Shown: positions 50,249 to 62,810, numbered from the stretch's first letter. The stretch: DNA of 64,000 bases from Epiperipatus broadwayi (GCA_028023455.1 JAQFVV010012395.1:7006001-7070000), one strand, 5' to 3'. A program made the numbers and translations. Notes: generated by a model not told the origin, from the sequence alone.

Positions 50249-50710
50249 AACAATTTTATTCAATATTTATAAATGTTTATAAAAGACCAAACAAAACATC
50301 TTTCTAAAAAAAAAAAAGAAAATTATGAATAAATTTAGCTATGTAAAAATACGTTTTATTAGTAATAAATTGTAAATACTAGATGTCTTAAATGTCGATA
50401 ATCAAAAGGCATTTTATTCAATATTTATATGTGTTTATAAAAGACCAAACAAAACATCTTTCTTAAAAACAAAAGAAAATTATGAATAAAGTTAGCTATG
50501 TAAAAATACATTTTATTAATAATAAATCGTGAATACTAGATGTCTTAAATGTTGATAATCAAAAGGCATTTTATTCAATATTTATATGTGTTTATAAAAG
50601 ATAAAACAAAACATCTTTCTTAAAATAAAAAAAAATTATGAATAAATTTAGCTATGGAAATATGTTTTATTAAAGATAAATTATAAATACTAAAATACCT
50701 ATAATCAAAA
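50249..50710 (+). repeat. Three about 158-bp tandem repeats in the LTR
   Basis: 'ttttattcaatatttata' recurs at about 50252, 50411 and 50569, each followed by 'gtttataaaaga' and 'aacaaaacatctttct'. The same array is present in the 3' LTR (60.70-61.08 kb). Confidence 0.85.
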
Positions 50711-50954
50711 TGCATTTTTAATAAGGATTGACTTCTCATCTACAGATACATTTGAATTGAAATAAACTCAAAAAAAACGAATACTTATAATGATTGATAT
50801 TATTGATTTACAAATAAGTATACCTAGAAGAGCCAGAAATACTGAGCTATTACATATAACTCTAACTGGCTAATAAATAAATGCAGCTGCTGATCAACTT
50901 ATATGAAGAAATATACATCTGTGGCAGACCAAATAATAATGGTTATGCTATATC

Positions 50955-51420
50955 ACTAAATAAAAATTACAAATGCTTACAGGCATCTCGATGGTATATA
51001 AATAAAATAATGAAAGACTATATGGATTATAAATGCTTACCTGCATATTGGTATTATGTGAAGAAAGTAATGAAATTTATGCACATAGATGCACATTTAC
51101 ACTGACTGGATTATGAATAGTCCACAAACCCTGAATTGTTTACATTACCTGATTTGATAGTTTAGAAATAAAATAATGAAATACTGTATGGATTATTAAT
51201 GCTTACCTGCATATTGGTATTATGTGAAGAAAGGAATGAAACTTATGCACATAGATGCACATTTACACTGACTGGACTATGAATAGTCCACAAACCAAGA
51301 ATTGTTCACATTACCTGTTTTGATAAATTAAATAAAATAATGAAGTACTATAAAAATTACAAATGCTTACATGCATCTTGATTGTATACAAAGAAAATAA
51401 TGAAACTTATGAGCACCAAT
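50955..51420 (+). repeat. About 167-bp tandem repeats in the LTR
   Basis: 'gcttacctgcatattggtat' recurs at about 51036 and 51203, with partial units before and after. The 74-codon frame at 50881-51105 (61304-61528 in the other LTR) starts just before the array and spans its first unit. Its differences between LTRs are mostly amino-acid changing, so it is probably not a selected gene. Confidence 0.75.
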
Positions 51421-52147
51421 GTACATTGATACTTGACTGAATTATAGAAACCTTACAGATCTGGAATAGCTCATCTTACCTATTTACCTACCTAAAAAGG
51501 ATGTACAGATATGGAATAAAGAGTTGAAAAATATTCATGCAGTATTGGTAGACATCTACTTGATAAAAGACCCTTTGAATTCTTTACCTAAGATAAATCA
51601 AAATGAGCCTTCATTTGAAATGAAGGATGAACTTTATTAGAATGACTTGTAAATGAACTATTGATCAATAAACTGCTTCTAACCTTTTCATAAATGAACT
51701 GAAAATGAGTCATCACATGGATATGAATGAACTTTATTAGAAGGACTTGCAAATTAATTTGTTAAATAAAATTGTTGTTACCTAAAATTAATTTTAGTTA
51801 TCCAGTTGTTCAATTCTATATTTTTTATTGCATCACTCATCATTCAGTGCACTTGTTCATGAGAATCTCATGCCTCCTGAGCTATGTCTGGCATAACTAG
51901 ACCTAAGTAAGTCAGGTTGTAGTGAGATGGAACTCTAGTGGTGCCGTTTGGAAAACCAAACATAGAAATGTCTAGATGCTTCCAGTCTCTATGGTGCTAC
52001 ATCCTCTGATGAGCAGGAAATATTGTTGTAGGGGGGGGTTAACATCTGCATTGGGGAATGCCAATTGATAGTCCCTTCCTGCAACATGCTCATCAGGAAA
52101 TTGTTACAACCGAGGTAATAAAGGGGTTGTATGGTGGTCCAGTTACA

Positions 52148-52500
52148 TTTGTCACCCTACTGTGAGGCCTTATCTAGCTAGCCTATCCATAGGCATAAGA
52201 CATCTAGAAATGAGTAATAAGAAAGAGAAGAAATGGAAAAGGCATAAGCAGATCACAATTCTGTGATGTGAACAGTGCATATGATGCACTAATATGATTT
52301 ATTCAAAAAGGGTGGAAAAATGAAAAAGAACATAAAAATGAATGGCATAAATGGTAGATAAAGAATAAAACAGGCATAACAAAGACTTGGAGTTAAATCA
52401 TGGTAAGGATAGAGAGAGAAGCTTATCAAAATCAAAATAAAAATTACAAATAAAATTTAAAAAAATATTGAAGATAACCAGATCAAAAACAAAAAAGATG
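52148..52500 (+). other. Leader region of the LTR element
   Basis: The sequence just after the LTR ('tttgtcaccctactgtgagg') is where a primer-binding site should be, but I cannot match it to a tRNA end. No coding content is seen. Confidence 0.4.
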
Positions 52501-53830
52501 ATGAATACAGAAGGTATAGCAAATCTTCCTAAGGAAGAAGATAAACAAGAAGTCAAAGCAAATGATGAAAAGCAGTCACAGAAAACAGGGGAGACATCCA
52601 TGTTAGCTTAGTTAATGGAAATGATAAAAGAAGATAACAAGAAAAGAGAGGAACAGAGAGAAGAAGATAACAAGAAAAGAGATAAAAAAAGAGAAAAAGA
52701 TAACAAAAAAAGAGATAGAGAAAGAGAAGAAGATAACAGAAAAGAAATAAAGGAAGATAAGAAGACAACAGGAAAAGAGAGAAAGATAAAAAAGAACATA
52801 GTGAACACAAGAGAACAATAAAAGAGATGAACAGAGAAAAGAAGATAACAAGAAAAGAGATGAACAGAGAGAAGAAGACAACAAGAAAAGAGATGAAGAT
52901 AAAAAAACAGAGAACAGAAAAAAGACAAGAGAGAATTGAAAGAACAAATCAGAGAAATAACTGAAAGCCAAAATAAAAAGTTTGACCAGTTAATAAAATA
53001 GACGACTAACAAAGTATTAAAAATTAAGGAGGAAGTGATGGAGGAAGTAAAAGGCTCATTAGTAGAGCAAGAAGTTAAAATGATCCAGATGTGTGAGACC
53101 ATGGATACAAAAATAATAAGAAATTCAAAAATCCATGCAGGAGAAGGTGGATATATATTGACCACCCAGATGAAAGAGATAGAAATAAAAAATAGCAATC
53201 AATATATTGCCTAAACAAGGAAAGGCAGAAACAGTCCCAAAAAAGTCAAAAAGAGAGTTATGAAGTTAGTCATGATGTTCCTATAACTAACCAGATGTCT
53301 GGAATTGTAAATCAATTCTTAAAAATCAGAACTTTTTCAGGGAGCTGTAATGAAGCACCTATAGAATATGTAAAAGGTTTGGAGAGGTACAGAAGAGGCA
53401 AAACTGGCAATAGCATGTAGTCATCTCCAAGGTGCAGCACAAGCATGGTGGGATTCACTGTTCACCCAACCTACAAACTTTGAGGATTTTGAATGAGCAC
53501 TAATAAGTTGTTACTGGAGTGGCAATTATCAGGAGGGGATTAAATACAAGGTGTTTCAGGAGAAATGTCCACCTGGAGATCTGAACTCTAAATTAGTAGA
53601 TTGATATGTCCACCTGGAGATCTGAACTCTAAATTAGTAGATTGATATGGCACAGCTTCCTGAGTTATGTAGAAAGAATGCTGATTGGGACTGATCATTG
53701 ATCTATTGAGCAGGTTGCTGAACTATTAATAGCCTATGATAGCTGTAGTGCATCAGCAGCCAATGAAGGAGGAGCAAAGCAACCACAAAGCACTCCCCCA
53801 TAGAAGAGATGATGGGCCTAGAATAGGAGC
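52501..53830 (+). pseudogene. gag-like region of the LTR element
   Basis: An ATG at 52501 opens a frame that meets a TAG near 52609 and continues as a Lys/Glu/Arg-rich repeat (KKREEQREEDNKKRDKKREK) to 52821. This is a charged coiled-coil-like N-terminus. Around 53390-53480 frames resemble gag capsid text: LAIACSHLQGAAQAWWDSLF. A 41-bp direct duplication sits at 53567-53648 ('tccacctggagatctgaact'). A clear zinc knuckle is not visible. Stops and frameshifts make it non-functional. The minus-strand frames of Leu/Ser/Phe-rich repeats are shadows of the charged repeat. Confidence 0.65.
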
Positions 53831-54307
53831 CATCAGATACAAAAGGAAAATGCCTCTTCAAAATTTATAGCAACTATGACCCACTGCCATGGTATCAGCA
53901 CCTGGAAAAGGCAAAGAAGATATTTAACAGGCAATATGCATAGCCCATACCAAACCCATGTAATGAGAAGGTCAAATAGTGATGATAACTTACAGAAAAG
54001 TGTGGGTAGAACCACTGAACTACAGAAAAAGAGACAAGAGGGAAGCCTCCCTGATGATGTCTGGCCTGACAAATGTCCAAAGATGGGACAAGAAATTGAT
54101 CCCAAAAGACTAAATTATGAAGTGTTAAACAGGGAGGGACAATGATAAATGATTCCTTGCCTAGGGATCCTAGCAATAAGCTGAGGAATCAAGAGAAAAC
54201 CAACAGCAAATGTTTAATGGCTAATATGATTTGTGACTGGGAAGAGAAAGCCCCCCAATACAATAAGCAACAATGTCCCTAAATTAAGATAATGCTGGGG
54301 GTGGGGG

Positions 54308-54718
54308 GTGGGGGATATTGTTGAAACTTTGTTGGATTTAGGGAGTCAGGTGTCTGTGATCTCTGAAGAGTTGTATGGCCAGATGAAATTGTTAAATCCT
54401 GACATTCAAACTCTACCACTCAAGGCAACTCAAGTCACATTGGACAATAATAAGAAAGCTCAAGTGGAACCCAAACAGATATGGATTCAAATGTGGATAG
54501 AAAAAACCCAGACTAATCATGCCTTTTTAATAATGAAGGGACTAATACATGAAGCTTTGGTGGGAGCAGATGTAATGCACCGAATTCAATGCATGTTGGA
54601 CTTTCAGAAGTGTCAAGTCAGGTGTGGAGGTGAAGTCATACCCTTTACCCTGCAAGAAACATATTTAATAGGAAAGGGGTGTGTCCAGGAAGATTCACCA
54701 TGGCAAATGATTGAATGA
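54308..54718 (+). pseudogene. Aspartic protease region of pol
   Basis: The 136-codon frame contains TLLDLGSQVSVISEELY, the place of the retropepsin D-[TS]-G active-site triplet, but the middle residue is Leu (DLG). GADVMHRIQCMLDF follows, as in gypsy proteases (LLG.D...). The frame ends at a TGA just before the RT linker. The altered active site and flanking breaks suggest it is dead. Confidence 0.75.
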
Positions 54719-55345
54719 AAAATTCAGGAATCTTCACTGATAAAAGAGAGGCAGGAGCGGATAGAAAAACTGTTAAAAGAATATCAAGATATTTTCTCTG
54801 AAGTACCAGAGATTATTCACTGATATGAACATCAAATAAAGGTGACATATGAGCAACCATACCAGTCCCGGTCATATCCCATACCCCATCAGTATAAACC
54901 AGAAGTGGAAAAGCAACTGACAGAAATTATAGGGTGAGGAATCATTTTTAAGTGTTCATCCCCTTTTAACAATCTATTAGTAGTCATAAAAAAGGATGGT
55001 GCCATCCATTTATGCTTGGATGCCTGTCAACTGAATAGAATAACAGTGCCAGATCATAATATACCACTTCCGATTTATGAGTTACTAATAAAATTTCGAG
55101 AGAAGAATATCTTTACTACCCTTGACCTTACAACCAGCTACCGGCAAATTAAGCTGCATCCCAAAGATAAGAGATATATGGCATTCCAGTACAATGGATA
55201 TTCATATCAATTTAACAGGATGCCCTTCAGGTTAAAAAACAGTGGCTCTGGCCTGCTGAAGTGTCTAGACAGAGTGTTGTCAGATGAAATCAAGCAAGTT
55301 GTAAGAATGTATGTGGATGATGTGATCATTGCATCAGAGAATTAA
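54719..55345 (+). pseudogene. Reverse transcriptase, Ty3/gypsy type
   Basis: In order: LKEYQDIFSEVPEI, PYQSRSYPIPHQYKPEVEKQ, VVIKKDGAIHLCLDACQLN, FTTLDLTTSYRQIKLHPKDK, YQFNRMPFRL, and the catalytic MYVDDVIIASEN. In-frame stops interrupt near 54821 and 54936 and at the end (55343-55345). The family's usual GL.NAPA..Q is altered (RLKNSGSGLLK). YVDD itself is intact. Confidence 0.85.
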
Positions 55346-56010
55346 TAAAAACACATCCAACATTTAGGACTTTAAGAGTGTAAAGAAATGGGAATAAAAA
55401 TTAACATAAAGAAGAGTACCTTGGTAGCAGGGGAAGTAAAATTTTTGGGCCAAATTATCAACAATCAGGGAATTATACCCCATCATGAAAAGCAGGCAAT
55501 TCAAGAGTTCCCAAGGCCCAAGACAAAGATGCAAATTAAATCCTTCCTCAGGCTTTGCAACTTTTATAATAAGTTTTATAAAGATTTTGCCCTCAATATG
55601 GAACCCTTACTTCAGTTAATAAGGAAGAATGCACCATGGAAATGGACCAGTGAACATGAAGAGTGTGGTCATTGCATCAGAGAATTTATAAGAACACATC
55701 CAACATTTAGGACTTTAAGAGTGTAAAGAAAAAAGAATAAAAATTAACATAAAAAGAGTACCTTGGTAGCGGGGAAAGTAAAATTTTTGGGCCAAACCAT
55801 CAACAATCAGGGAATTATATCCCAGCATGAAAAGGTACAGGCAATTCAAGAGTTTTCAAGGCCCAAGACAAAGATGCAAATTAAATTCTTCCTCGGCTTT
55901 GCAACTTTTATAATGTTTTATAAAGATTTTGCCCTCAATATGGAACCCTTACTTCAGTTAATAAGGAAGAATGCAACATGTAAATGGACCAGTGAACAAG
56001 AAGAGAATTT
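55320..56010 (+). repeat. About 344-bp tandem duplication inside pol
   Basis: The block beginning 'cattgcatcagagaatt' at about 55327 is repeated from about 55671, so the connection-domain text VKFLGQIINNQGII...KTKMQIKSFL occurs twice (55388-55726 and 55763-56010). The copies differ by point changes and small indels, so the duplication is not new. It further breaks the polyprotein. Confidence 0.85.
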
Positions 56011-56430
56011 TGAATCAATTAAGAAGAAGCTTCTGGAGCAAGTAATGTTAACTTACCCAGACTTTAGTCAGTCATTTTATCTTCAAATGGATAGCAGTGG
56101 TTATGGCCTGGGAGCAAGTTCATGAAGATAATCAACCAAGAGTTTTATATTTTATTAGCCATTTATTAAAAGGCCCAGAGTTGAATTATACTGTGACAGA
56201 GAAGGAGGCTCTGGCAGTCATATGGGCATTTCAGAAGTTCCACCAATTTCTCTTTTGGGTCACAAGTGGTCATTATTTCAGATCACAAACGTTTAGAGTT
56301 CCTGAACCACAGTTACTTAACCAATAGCTGTTTGATGAGATTGAGCCTGTTGCTTCAGGAATTCAATTATATGATTTAATATTGTAAAGGGTCAGACAAT
56401 GTAGTTGCCGATGCATTGAGCCAAAACCCT
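56011..56430 (+). pseudogene. RNase H region of pol
   Basis: FESIKKKLLEQVMLTYPDFSQ and LQMDSSGYGLGA are followed, after a frameshift, by LYFISHLLKGPELNYTVTEK, EALAVIWAFQKFHQF, and at 56386-56430 GSDNVVADALSQ. These are the usual D-S-S-xxx-GLGA, E(KE)ALA and N-x-x-ADALS landmarks of gypsy RNase H. Two frame breaks. Confidence 0.8.
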
Positions 56431-56639
56431 ATTAAGTTGGAACAACAACATTTGTGTGCAGATAATGTGTGCATTGTGGTAGCAGGTCTAAGCAGTACAA
56501 CAGATGTTGAAACCAGTCTATACTAGCTGGAAGATCATCAGAAAAATGATGCATATTGTATACAAGTGTCGAAAAAAATTGAAAAGCAGAAAAGAAGCCT
56601 GAATCAGGAAGCTAACCCAGTGGAAAAACTGTGGAAACA

Positions 56640-57170
56640 ATATGCAGTCAAAAAGGGTTTTGCAATATTGCATCAGTGCCTCCACTGATCAGTGGTGAAT
56701 TGTAGTGCCTATAAAGATGCACAAATTACTTATTATATACAGAAATAGATTATATAGACATTATGGTGTGGAAAAGACTTACCATGTTTTACAAAATTAG
56801 TTCTGTTGGCCAAAACAATACAAAGATATAGTGTCCTTAATAAAAAGGTGTGAAATTTGCCAAAGAACCAAGCCACTGAATAAATCTTACTCAGGGTCCT
56901 TGAACCCAATTCTTGCAAGAGAGCCTAATAAAATTCTAGCAGTGGATTACTATGACCCCTTGCCCCCATTTCATCAGATGAAGTATTTGATGGTTGGTAT
57001 GACATATTCACCAAATGGGTAGTTGCATATTTCATATCTCAGGCTAATGCTCAAAACACTATAAAAGTGTTACAAAACCAACATTTTAGCAAAGTGGAAA
57101 AACCACAGAATCATCTCTGATCATGGTACCCCATTTGTCTCTACTGAGCTGGTATTTTTTCTGCCAGCTC
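56640..57170 (+). pseudogene. Integrase N-terminal and core part
   Basis: RLYRHYGVEKTYHVLQN-type text (HHCC zinc finger start) and CEICQRTKPLNKSYSGSLNP are followed by ILAVDYYDPLPP (first catalytic Asp region) and, after frameshifts, IISDHGTPFVS (second Asp). The core then stops at about 57170, where unrelated sequence begins. Confidence 0.75.
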
Positions 57171-58850
57171 ATAATCATACATATATATACACACACATTT
57201 TGTAAAGATAAAATATATACATTGTAATAAACTTATTTTATTAGAAATAAATAAACACGTATTTTTCTATCAGCTTACATATATATACACACATATATTT
57301 TGTTAAAATATAAATATCATTTTATAATACATAATTTTAAAAAAATAAATTAACACTTAAGTTAAAATAAATTAGATCAAGATTTTTTGATAAAAGTTTG
57401 TCTTTTGTTTAGTTTTTTAAAAAAATTCTTAAAAATAGGAAGGAAAAGAAAGCAATTAGTTCTATTGTTGGGACTTTGATGGTGAAGGTATTTTTATGCT
57501 ATCTGTTATGCTGATCAATTGGAATGTTTCTTTGGGATTTTAATATAAAATATGAAATAAAAGAAGAGAATATTAAAGGTGTGAATTGAGACTTTGGAAA
57601 AAAAACTATAAATTATGGACTTTCCTTTTGTTCTAATTAATTGGATTTCTGCCAAGGTCAATATCTAATCTATAAGTTTCAATTCAGCTCAGACTTTTCA
57701 ATATTAAAAATCTGCAAAGTGCAAGGAGAAAATGATGAGCGGCTAGATCTAACAGAACTTTCCCTTCTGGGAACCTCTTCTTATTACTACCTGGAACTGC
57801 TTTGTAAATGCCGGGCATAGAGAGCCAGCCAAGGAGAATGGACTGGAAGAATACATGGACAAACCATGAAGAATATAAGGTGAAATATTCCACCCACACA
57901 GGATCTACACTGATCGATCAGGGTAAATAGACTTTTTTTTTTGTTATAAATTTCAAGAGATATTGCGTAATAGAATTTAAAAAAAAAAGAAAGTAAAGCC
58001 TTTACTTCAAATATCTCAAAGCTTCAGCAATAGAAAGGGGGGGATATGTAGTATTTAAGTAGATGTATTTACTAATTCAAATTAATCCACATTATATTGT
58101 TTTTTTATTATTTATTTTTTTTTGGTTATGTTCTATTAATTAAACTTACTCTTAGTTTTTATGATTGTTGATCTTATAATGTATAGACAGAAATAAGAAA
58201 AATTGTATACTCGATCTAAGGACAAATAAAAATTTAAGATAAAAAGATTTAACATTAAAAAGAGGAGGTTTGAGTGTGTTTGTTTTTAACAAACACACTC
58301 TTATAGTAAGTCACCCTTGAGTTCACTCATAGTTATATACCATAATATTTGATGAAATATTGTATAATTGGTAAAGTGATGGTGCATGTTCCTTCGAGAA
58401 TGATTCATGTTAATTCTTGATTAGAAAAAAAAAAGGATCGGGAGGGGTTGATTCGACAAATGTGAGGGAAGGGAATGGACAACAAATAGAATAAAGGTGT
58501 AATAAATCTTTCAACAATATTTAAGCATCATTTATTATAATTAATTCTTATATTTCATTTTGTAATCTTTTGGCTCATTAAAGAAAATTATTTTAAGGTT
58601 TGCAATTGGTGATTGCCGTTCATAAATAAATTAACCACTATTATAGAAAATTTATAATATGGTCTAGGCAGAAATGCTTGGTAGTGCCCCTGAATGGCCA
58701 CCGTACATTGCAATCTCATAAAATTTAAGAGCGTAACAAAATGTTTTGTTACACTACTGAATGAAAAAAATGGACCAGCAAGGAAAATATAAAGCATATA
58801 CTAACATCTATATGTAACCCTCAATCCAACCTGTGCAAATGTGTAATGCG
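57171..58850. other. Nested insertion inside integrase
   Basis: About 1.7 kb without similarity to integrase separates its core and C-terminal parts. Near 58029-58043 a purine-rich run 'agaaagggggggata' is followed by TGTAGTATTTAAG, like a polypurine tract and LTR start. A perfect hairpin GAGTGTGTTTGTT/AACAAACACACTC lies at 58272-58300. It could be part of another LTR element, but boundaries and target duplications are not clear. Confidence 0.45.
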
Positions 58851-58859
58851 GAAGCTGGG

Positions 58860-59395
58860 TCAGTTATTCAGGGTATACTTGAATATGAATCAGTGAGAAT
58901 GGATTGACCAGGTTCAAAGAGTCGTCAACTATATTAACTGGTTGCTGAATCTGTCGACAAGTTTTGCACCTGTGCAACTTCATTATGGGTAATCTATACC
59001 CATGCTCTATTGTACAAAAATTCCAATAGTGCCAGATATTATTGATAAGAAGAAGGATCAAGAAAAAGCTCTTCAACAGTTAAAAAAGAGTAGTGAGATA
59101 TGAAAAAAGAAATACATGAGCTCATCCCATTCCCTTTTAAGTTGGAGATCAAGTCATGTTTCATGGATGTCATCCCAAACAAAACATATATAAAAAGTTT
59201 CAGGATATTTATGAAGACCCATATACAATAGTAAAGCAATATGGGAATAATGCATTTACGGTAACAGAAGCAGGAAAAGAAAAGGGAACTTTCAATGCAA
59301 GACTATTACGACACTTTATAGAGATAGATGATGAGTTGGATGTAGTGATGCATGAATTTGTATTATTCATGTTGAGATGGGTGGATGATTGATCA
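58860..59395 (+). pseudogene. Integrase C-terminal domain
   Basis: After an intermediate degenerate part (IPIVPDIIDKKKDQEKALQQ), the frame at 59140-59392 reads VGDQVMFHGCHPKQNIYKKF, then YEDPYTIVKQYGNNAFTV and FNARLLRHF. This is the SH3-like 'vGd.V......K....~GPY.I......aY.v......~~~N~~~Lk~f' end of gypsy integrases. A stop follows at about 59390. Confidence 0.8.
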
Positions 59396-59864
59396 GGATT
59401 GCTTAAATGCATTGTGTTATGATGCTCCAAAGTATATGCTCAGCACTATCCAGACCTGGATGTTGAGCTTCTAGAGTAGTCCAATAGTGTGTATCTATAT
59501 GTCTCATGAATAGGCCTTGGTCTCATAAATAGACCAAATGATCAAGCCCCTAAGACTCACAAAAGTTGAGCAGGGGTGGCTAAGTACCAAATTGCTTTTT
59601 TCTGGCTTCCTCTAGTTACAAGAAAGGTAGTGCTTAAAAATGAGATATTTTCTCATGATATCATGGAGCAGTGTTTACTGGTAGTTTGTGCTTGGCCATC
59701 TACTTACTCTAGCATTGGAGGCTAGAGTTCATGTATTCATCTTCTAACTCATCTTACCCATTTCATCATCAAATCTAAAACAAGTAAAGGGAAATGACTT
59801 GTATAATATGTGAAATAAAATCATACTTCCAGGCAATTTCATCTTAAAACTTGGTGGGGGGTAA
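59396..59864 (+). other. 3' untranslated part and polypurine tract
   Basis: Non-coding sequence ending 'cttggtggggggtaa' right before the 3' LTR. The G-rich run is the likely polypurine tract for plus-strand priming. Confidence 0.6.
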
Positions 59865-62807
59865 TGAAACAAGAACACTGTTTCATGTGTGTATTTATTC
59901 TAAGAGCTATTTACCCTCCCACCTTAAAAAAGGGCAAATGTATAAAAAAGTCAATCTTATATTTTTTTCAGAAAAATATAGCAAAAAAATTTAGTTTGTG
60001 ACTTTACAAGAAAATCATTATTTTCTATAACTGAAAAAAAAATAAAGTGACACCTTCATTATTGATTTCATAATTTTAGATTATGATTTAAATATATCAC
60101 TCATATTTATTTAAAGCTGGCATTTTTTAAAAATATTACATTTTAATTTTTGGAATGATGTTATCATATAAAATGTGATAATCGCTTGAGGCAGTCTTAG
60201 TAAATTGGAAAACATGGCTTAATCCTCCTGGTTTATTATCTGTCCTGTGAAAAGTATTATCCAATTCTTATGAAGAGAAAACCACTCAGGCTTAAATGAA
60301 AGCTGTGCAACAAATAAGATTCAGTGGGCTGAGCTGCTTAATCAATCCAAAGATCAAAATATAAATAGATGAGTTGGAAGTCCACAGCAGTTTTTTCAAA
60401 AAGTTTTTCAAAAAGTTATTTTTAAAGCAGATTTTAAAGAAGATAAGAATTTAACTTGAAAAAAGATTTTTAAGAGCAGTTAAAGAACCACTGTTAATGA
60501 TGAAAAAAGAAAACATTAATAAGAAAATTATTAACGATGGAAGGCTAGGCAATAACAGCTTCTTTTCTTTATCCAAAAGCCATGGTACTCCAAGATTTGC
60601 CTGGGTAAATATCATGAAAGTGAATAATAAATGCCATTCAGGTTAAATAAAGTGACCCCTTTTTGATGGAACAGACTGAATAAAAAAATGAAGGTAACAA
60701 TTTTATTCAATATTTATATATGTTTATAAAAGACCAAACAAAACATCTTTCTAAAAAAAAGAAAAAAAGAAAATTATGAATAAATTTAGCTACATAAAAA
60801 TACATTTTATTAAATTGTAAATACTAGATGTCGTAAATGTTGATAATCTAAAGGCATTTTATTCAATATTTATATGTGTTTATAAAAGACCAAACAAAAC
60901 ATCTTTCTAAAAAAAAAAGAAATTTATGAATAATGTTAGCTACATAAAAAAACATTTTATTAATAATAAATTGTGAATACTAGATGTTTTAAATGTTGAT
61001 AATCAAAAGGCATTTTATTCAATATTTATATGTGTTTATAAAAGATAAAACAAAACAAATTATGAATAAATTTAGCTATGGAAATATGTTTTATTAAAGA
61101 TAAATTATAAATACTAAAATACTTATAATCAAAATGCATTTTTAATAAGGATTGACTTCTCATCTAAAGATACATTTAAATTGAAATAAACTAAAAAAAA
61201 CGATCACTTATAATAATTGATATTATTGATTTACAAATAAGTATACCTAGAAGAGCCAGAAATACTGAGCTATTACATATAACTCTAATTGGCTAATAAA
61301 TAAATGCAGCTGCTGATCAACTTATATGAAGAAATATATATCTGTGGCAGACCAAATAATAATGGTTATGCTCTATCACTAAATAAAAATTACAAATGCT
61401 TACAGGCATTTCGATGGTATATAAATAAAATAATGAAAGACTATATGGATTATAAATGCTTATTTGCATATTGGTATTGTGTGAAGAAAGTAATGAAACT
61501 TATGCTCACAGATGCACATTTACACTGACTGGATTATGAATAGTCCACAAACCCTGAATTGTTTACACTACTCGATTTCATAGATTAGAAATAAAATAAT
61601 GAAATACTATATGGATTATTAATAGTTACCTGCATATTGGTATTATGTGAAGAAAGTAATGAAACTTATGCACATAGATGAACATTTACACTGACTGGAC
61701 TATGAATAGTCCACAAACCAAGAATAGTTCACATTACCTGTTTTGATAAATTAAATAAACATGAAGTACTATAAAATTACAAATGCTTACATGCATTTGA
61801 TTGTATTCAAAGAAAATAATGAAACTTATGAGCACCAATATACATCGATACTTGACCGAATTATAGAAATCTTACAGATCTGGAATAGCTCAGCTTACCT
61901 ATTTACCTACCTAAAAAGGATGTACAGATATGGCATAAAGAGTTGATAAGTCAATTATTTTATATAGCACGATGTTTTTACAAAGTGTAATATTTAAACA
62001 GCATTAAATTGTTGCACATGCACTTTGGATTTTAACTACAAAATGAATGAATACAAACACTTCAAACATATGAGGCCATTCTATCTTTTCCAAAGACTTT
62101 ATCATGTGTTTGAAGTGTTTGTATTCATTTTATAGTTAAAATCCAAAGTGCATGTGCAACAGTTTAATGCTGTTTAAATATTACATAAAGAGTTGATAAA
62201 TATTCATCCAGTATTGGTAGATGTTTACTTGATAAAAGACCCTTTGAATTCTTTACCTAAGATAAATCAAAATGAGCCTCCATTTAAAATGATGAGTTTT
62301 TATTAGAATGACTTGTAAATGAACTATTGATCAATAAACTGCTTCTAACCTTTTCATAAATGAACTGAAAATGAGTCATCACATGGATATGAATGAACCT
62401 TATAAAAAGCAGTTGAAAATTAATTTGTTAAATAAAATTGTTGTTACTTAAAATTAATTTTAGTTATCCAGTTGTTCAATTCTATATTTTTTATTGCATC
62501 ACTCATCATTCAGTGCACTTGTTCACGAGAATCTCATGCCTCCTGAGTTATGTTTAGCATAACTAGACCTAAGTAAGTCAGGTTGTAGTGAGATGGAACT
62601 CTAGTGGCACTGTTTGGGAAACCAAATGCAAAAATGTCTAGATGCTTCCAGTCTCTATGGTGCTACATCCTCTGATGAGCAAGAAATATTGTTGTGGGGG
62701 GGTTAACATCTGAATTGGGGAATGCCAATTGATAGTCCCTTTCTGCAACATGCTCATCAGGAAATTTTTACAACCGAGGTAATAAGGGGTTGTATGGTGG
62801 TCTGGTT

Positions 62808-62810
<3 letters not shown>
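59865..62810 (+). repeat. 3' LTR (2.95 kb including a 250-bp later insertion)
   Basis: It starts TGAAACAAGAAC and ends GGTTACA, matching the 5' LTR. TATAAATAG lies at 60360. Without the hairpin insertion and one copy of its target site it is about 2.70 kb. Outside both LTRs lies TA-rich sequence (ATATAT on each side), so a short target duplication is likely but cannot be distinguished from the microsatellite. Confidence 0.88.
61934..62199. mobile_element. 234-bp hairpin insertion with 16-bp target duplications in 3' LTR
   Basis: Direct repeats CATAAAGAGTTGATAA lie at 61934-61949 and 62184-62199; the 5' LTR has the single uninterrupted site near 51521. The body (61950-62183) is mostly an inverted repeat: 'gtaatatttaaacagcatta' and 'gcacatgcactttggatttt' against their complements, with a loop of about 35 nt near 62076. 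About 34 nt at its left end are not mirrored. Confidence 0.85.

Larger units (their letters stand above)
49416..52147 (+). repeat. 5' LTR of Ty3/gypsy-like element (about 2.73 kb)
   Basis: It begins TGAAACAAGAAC and ends GGTTACA-type TTACA (TG...CA). It matches 59865-62810 along its length, apart from small indels and one later insertion. In the first 200 bases the two LTRs differ at roughly 5% of positions. It contains a TATA box near 49911 and two tandem repeat arrays. LTRs of this length are long for the group. Confidence 0.88.

Noticed and set aside
50881-51105. 74-residue accessory gene present in both LTRs
   Set aside because: Most differences between the two copies change amino acids, no domain is seen, and it overlaps a tandem repeat array.
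50249-51420. CRISPR-like array
   Set aside because: The repeats are 158-167 bp tandem units without unique spacers, inside LTRs of a eukaryotic element.
52398-53198. Long Leu/Ser/Phe-rich minus-strand frames
   Set aside because: They are antisense shadows of the Lys/Glu/Arg-rich gag repeat. They look membrane-like only because of complementary codons.
58272-58300. Helitron 3' hairpin
   Set aside because: A perfect hairpin is present, but no CTRR end lies at the expected distance on either strand.
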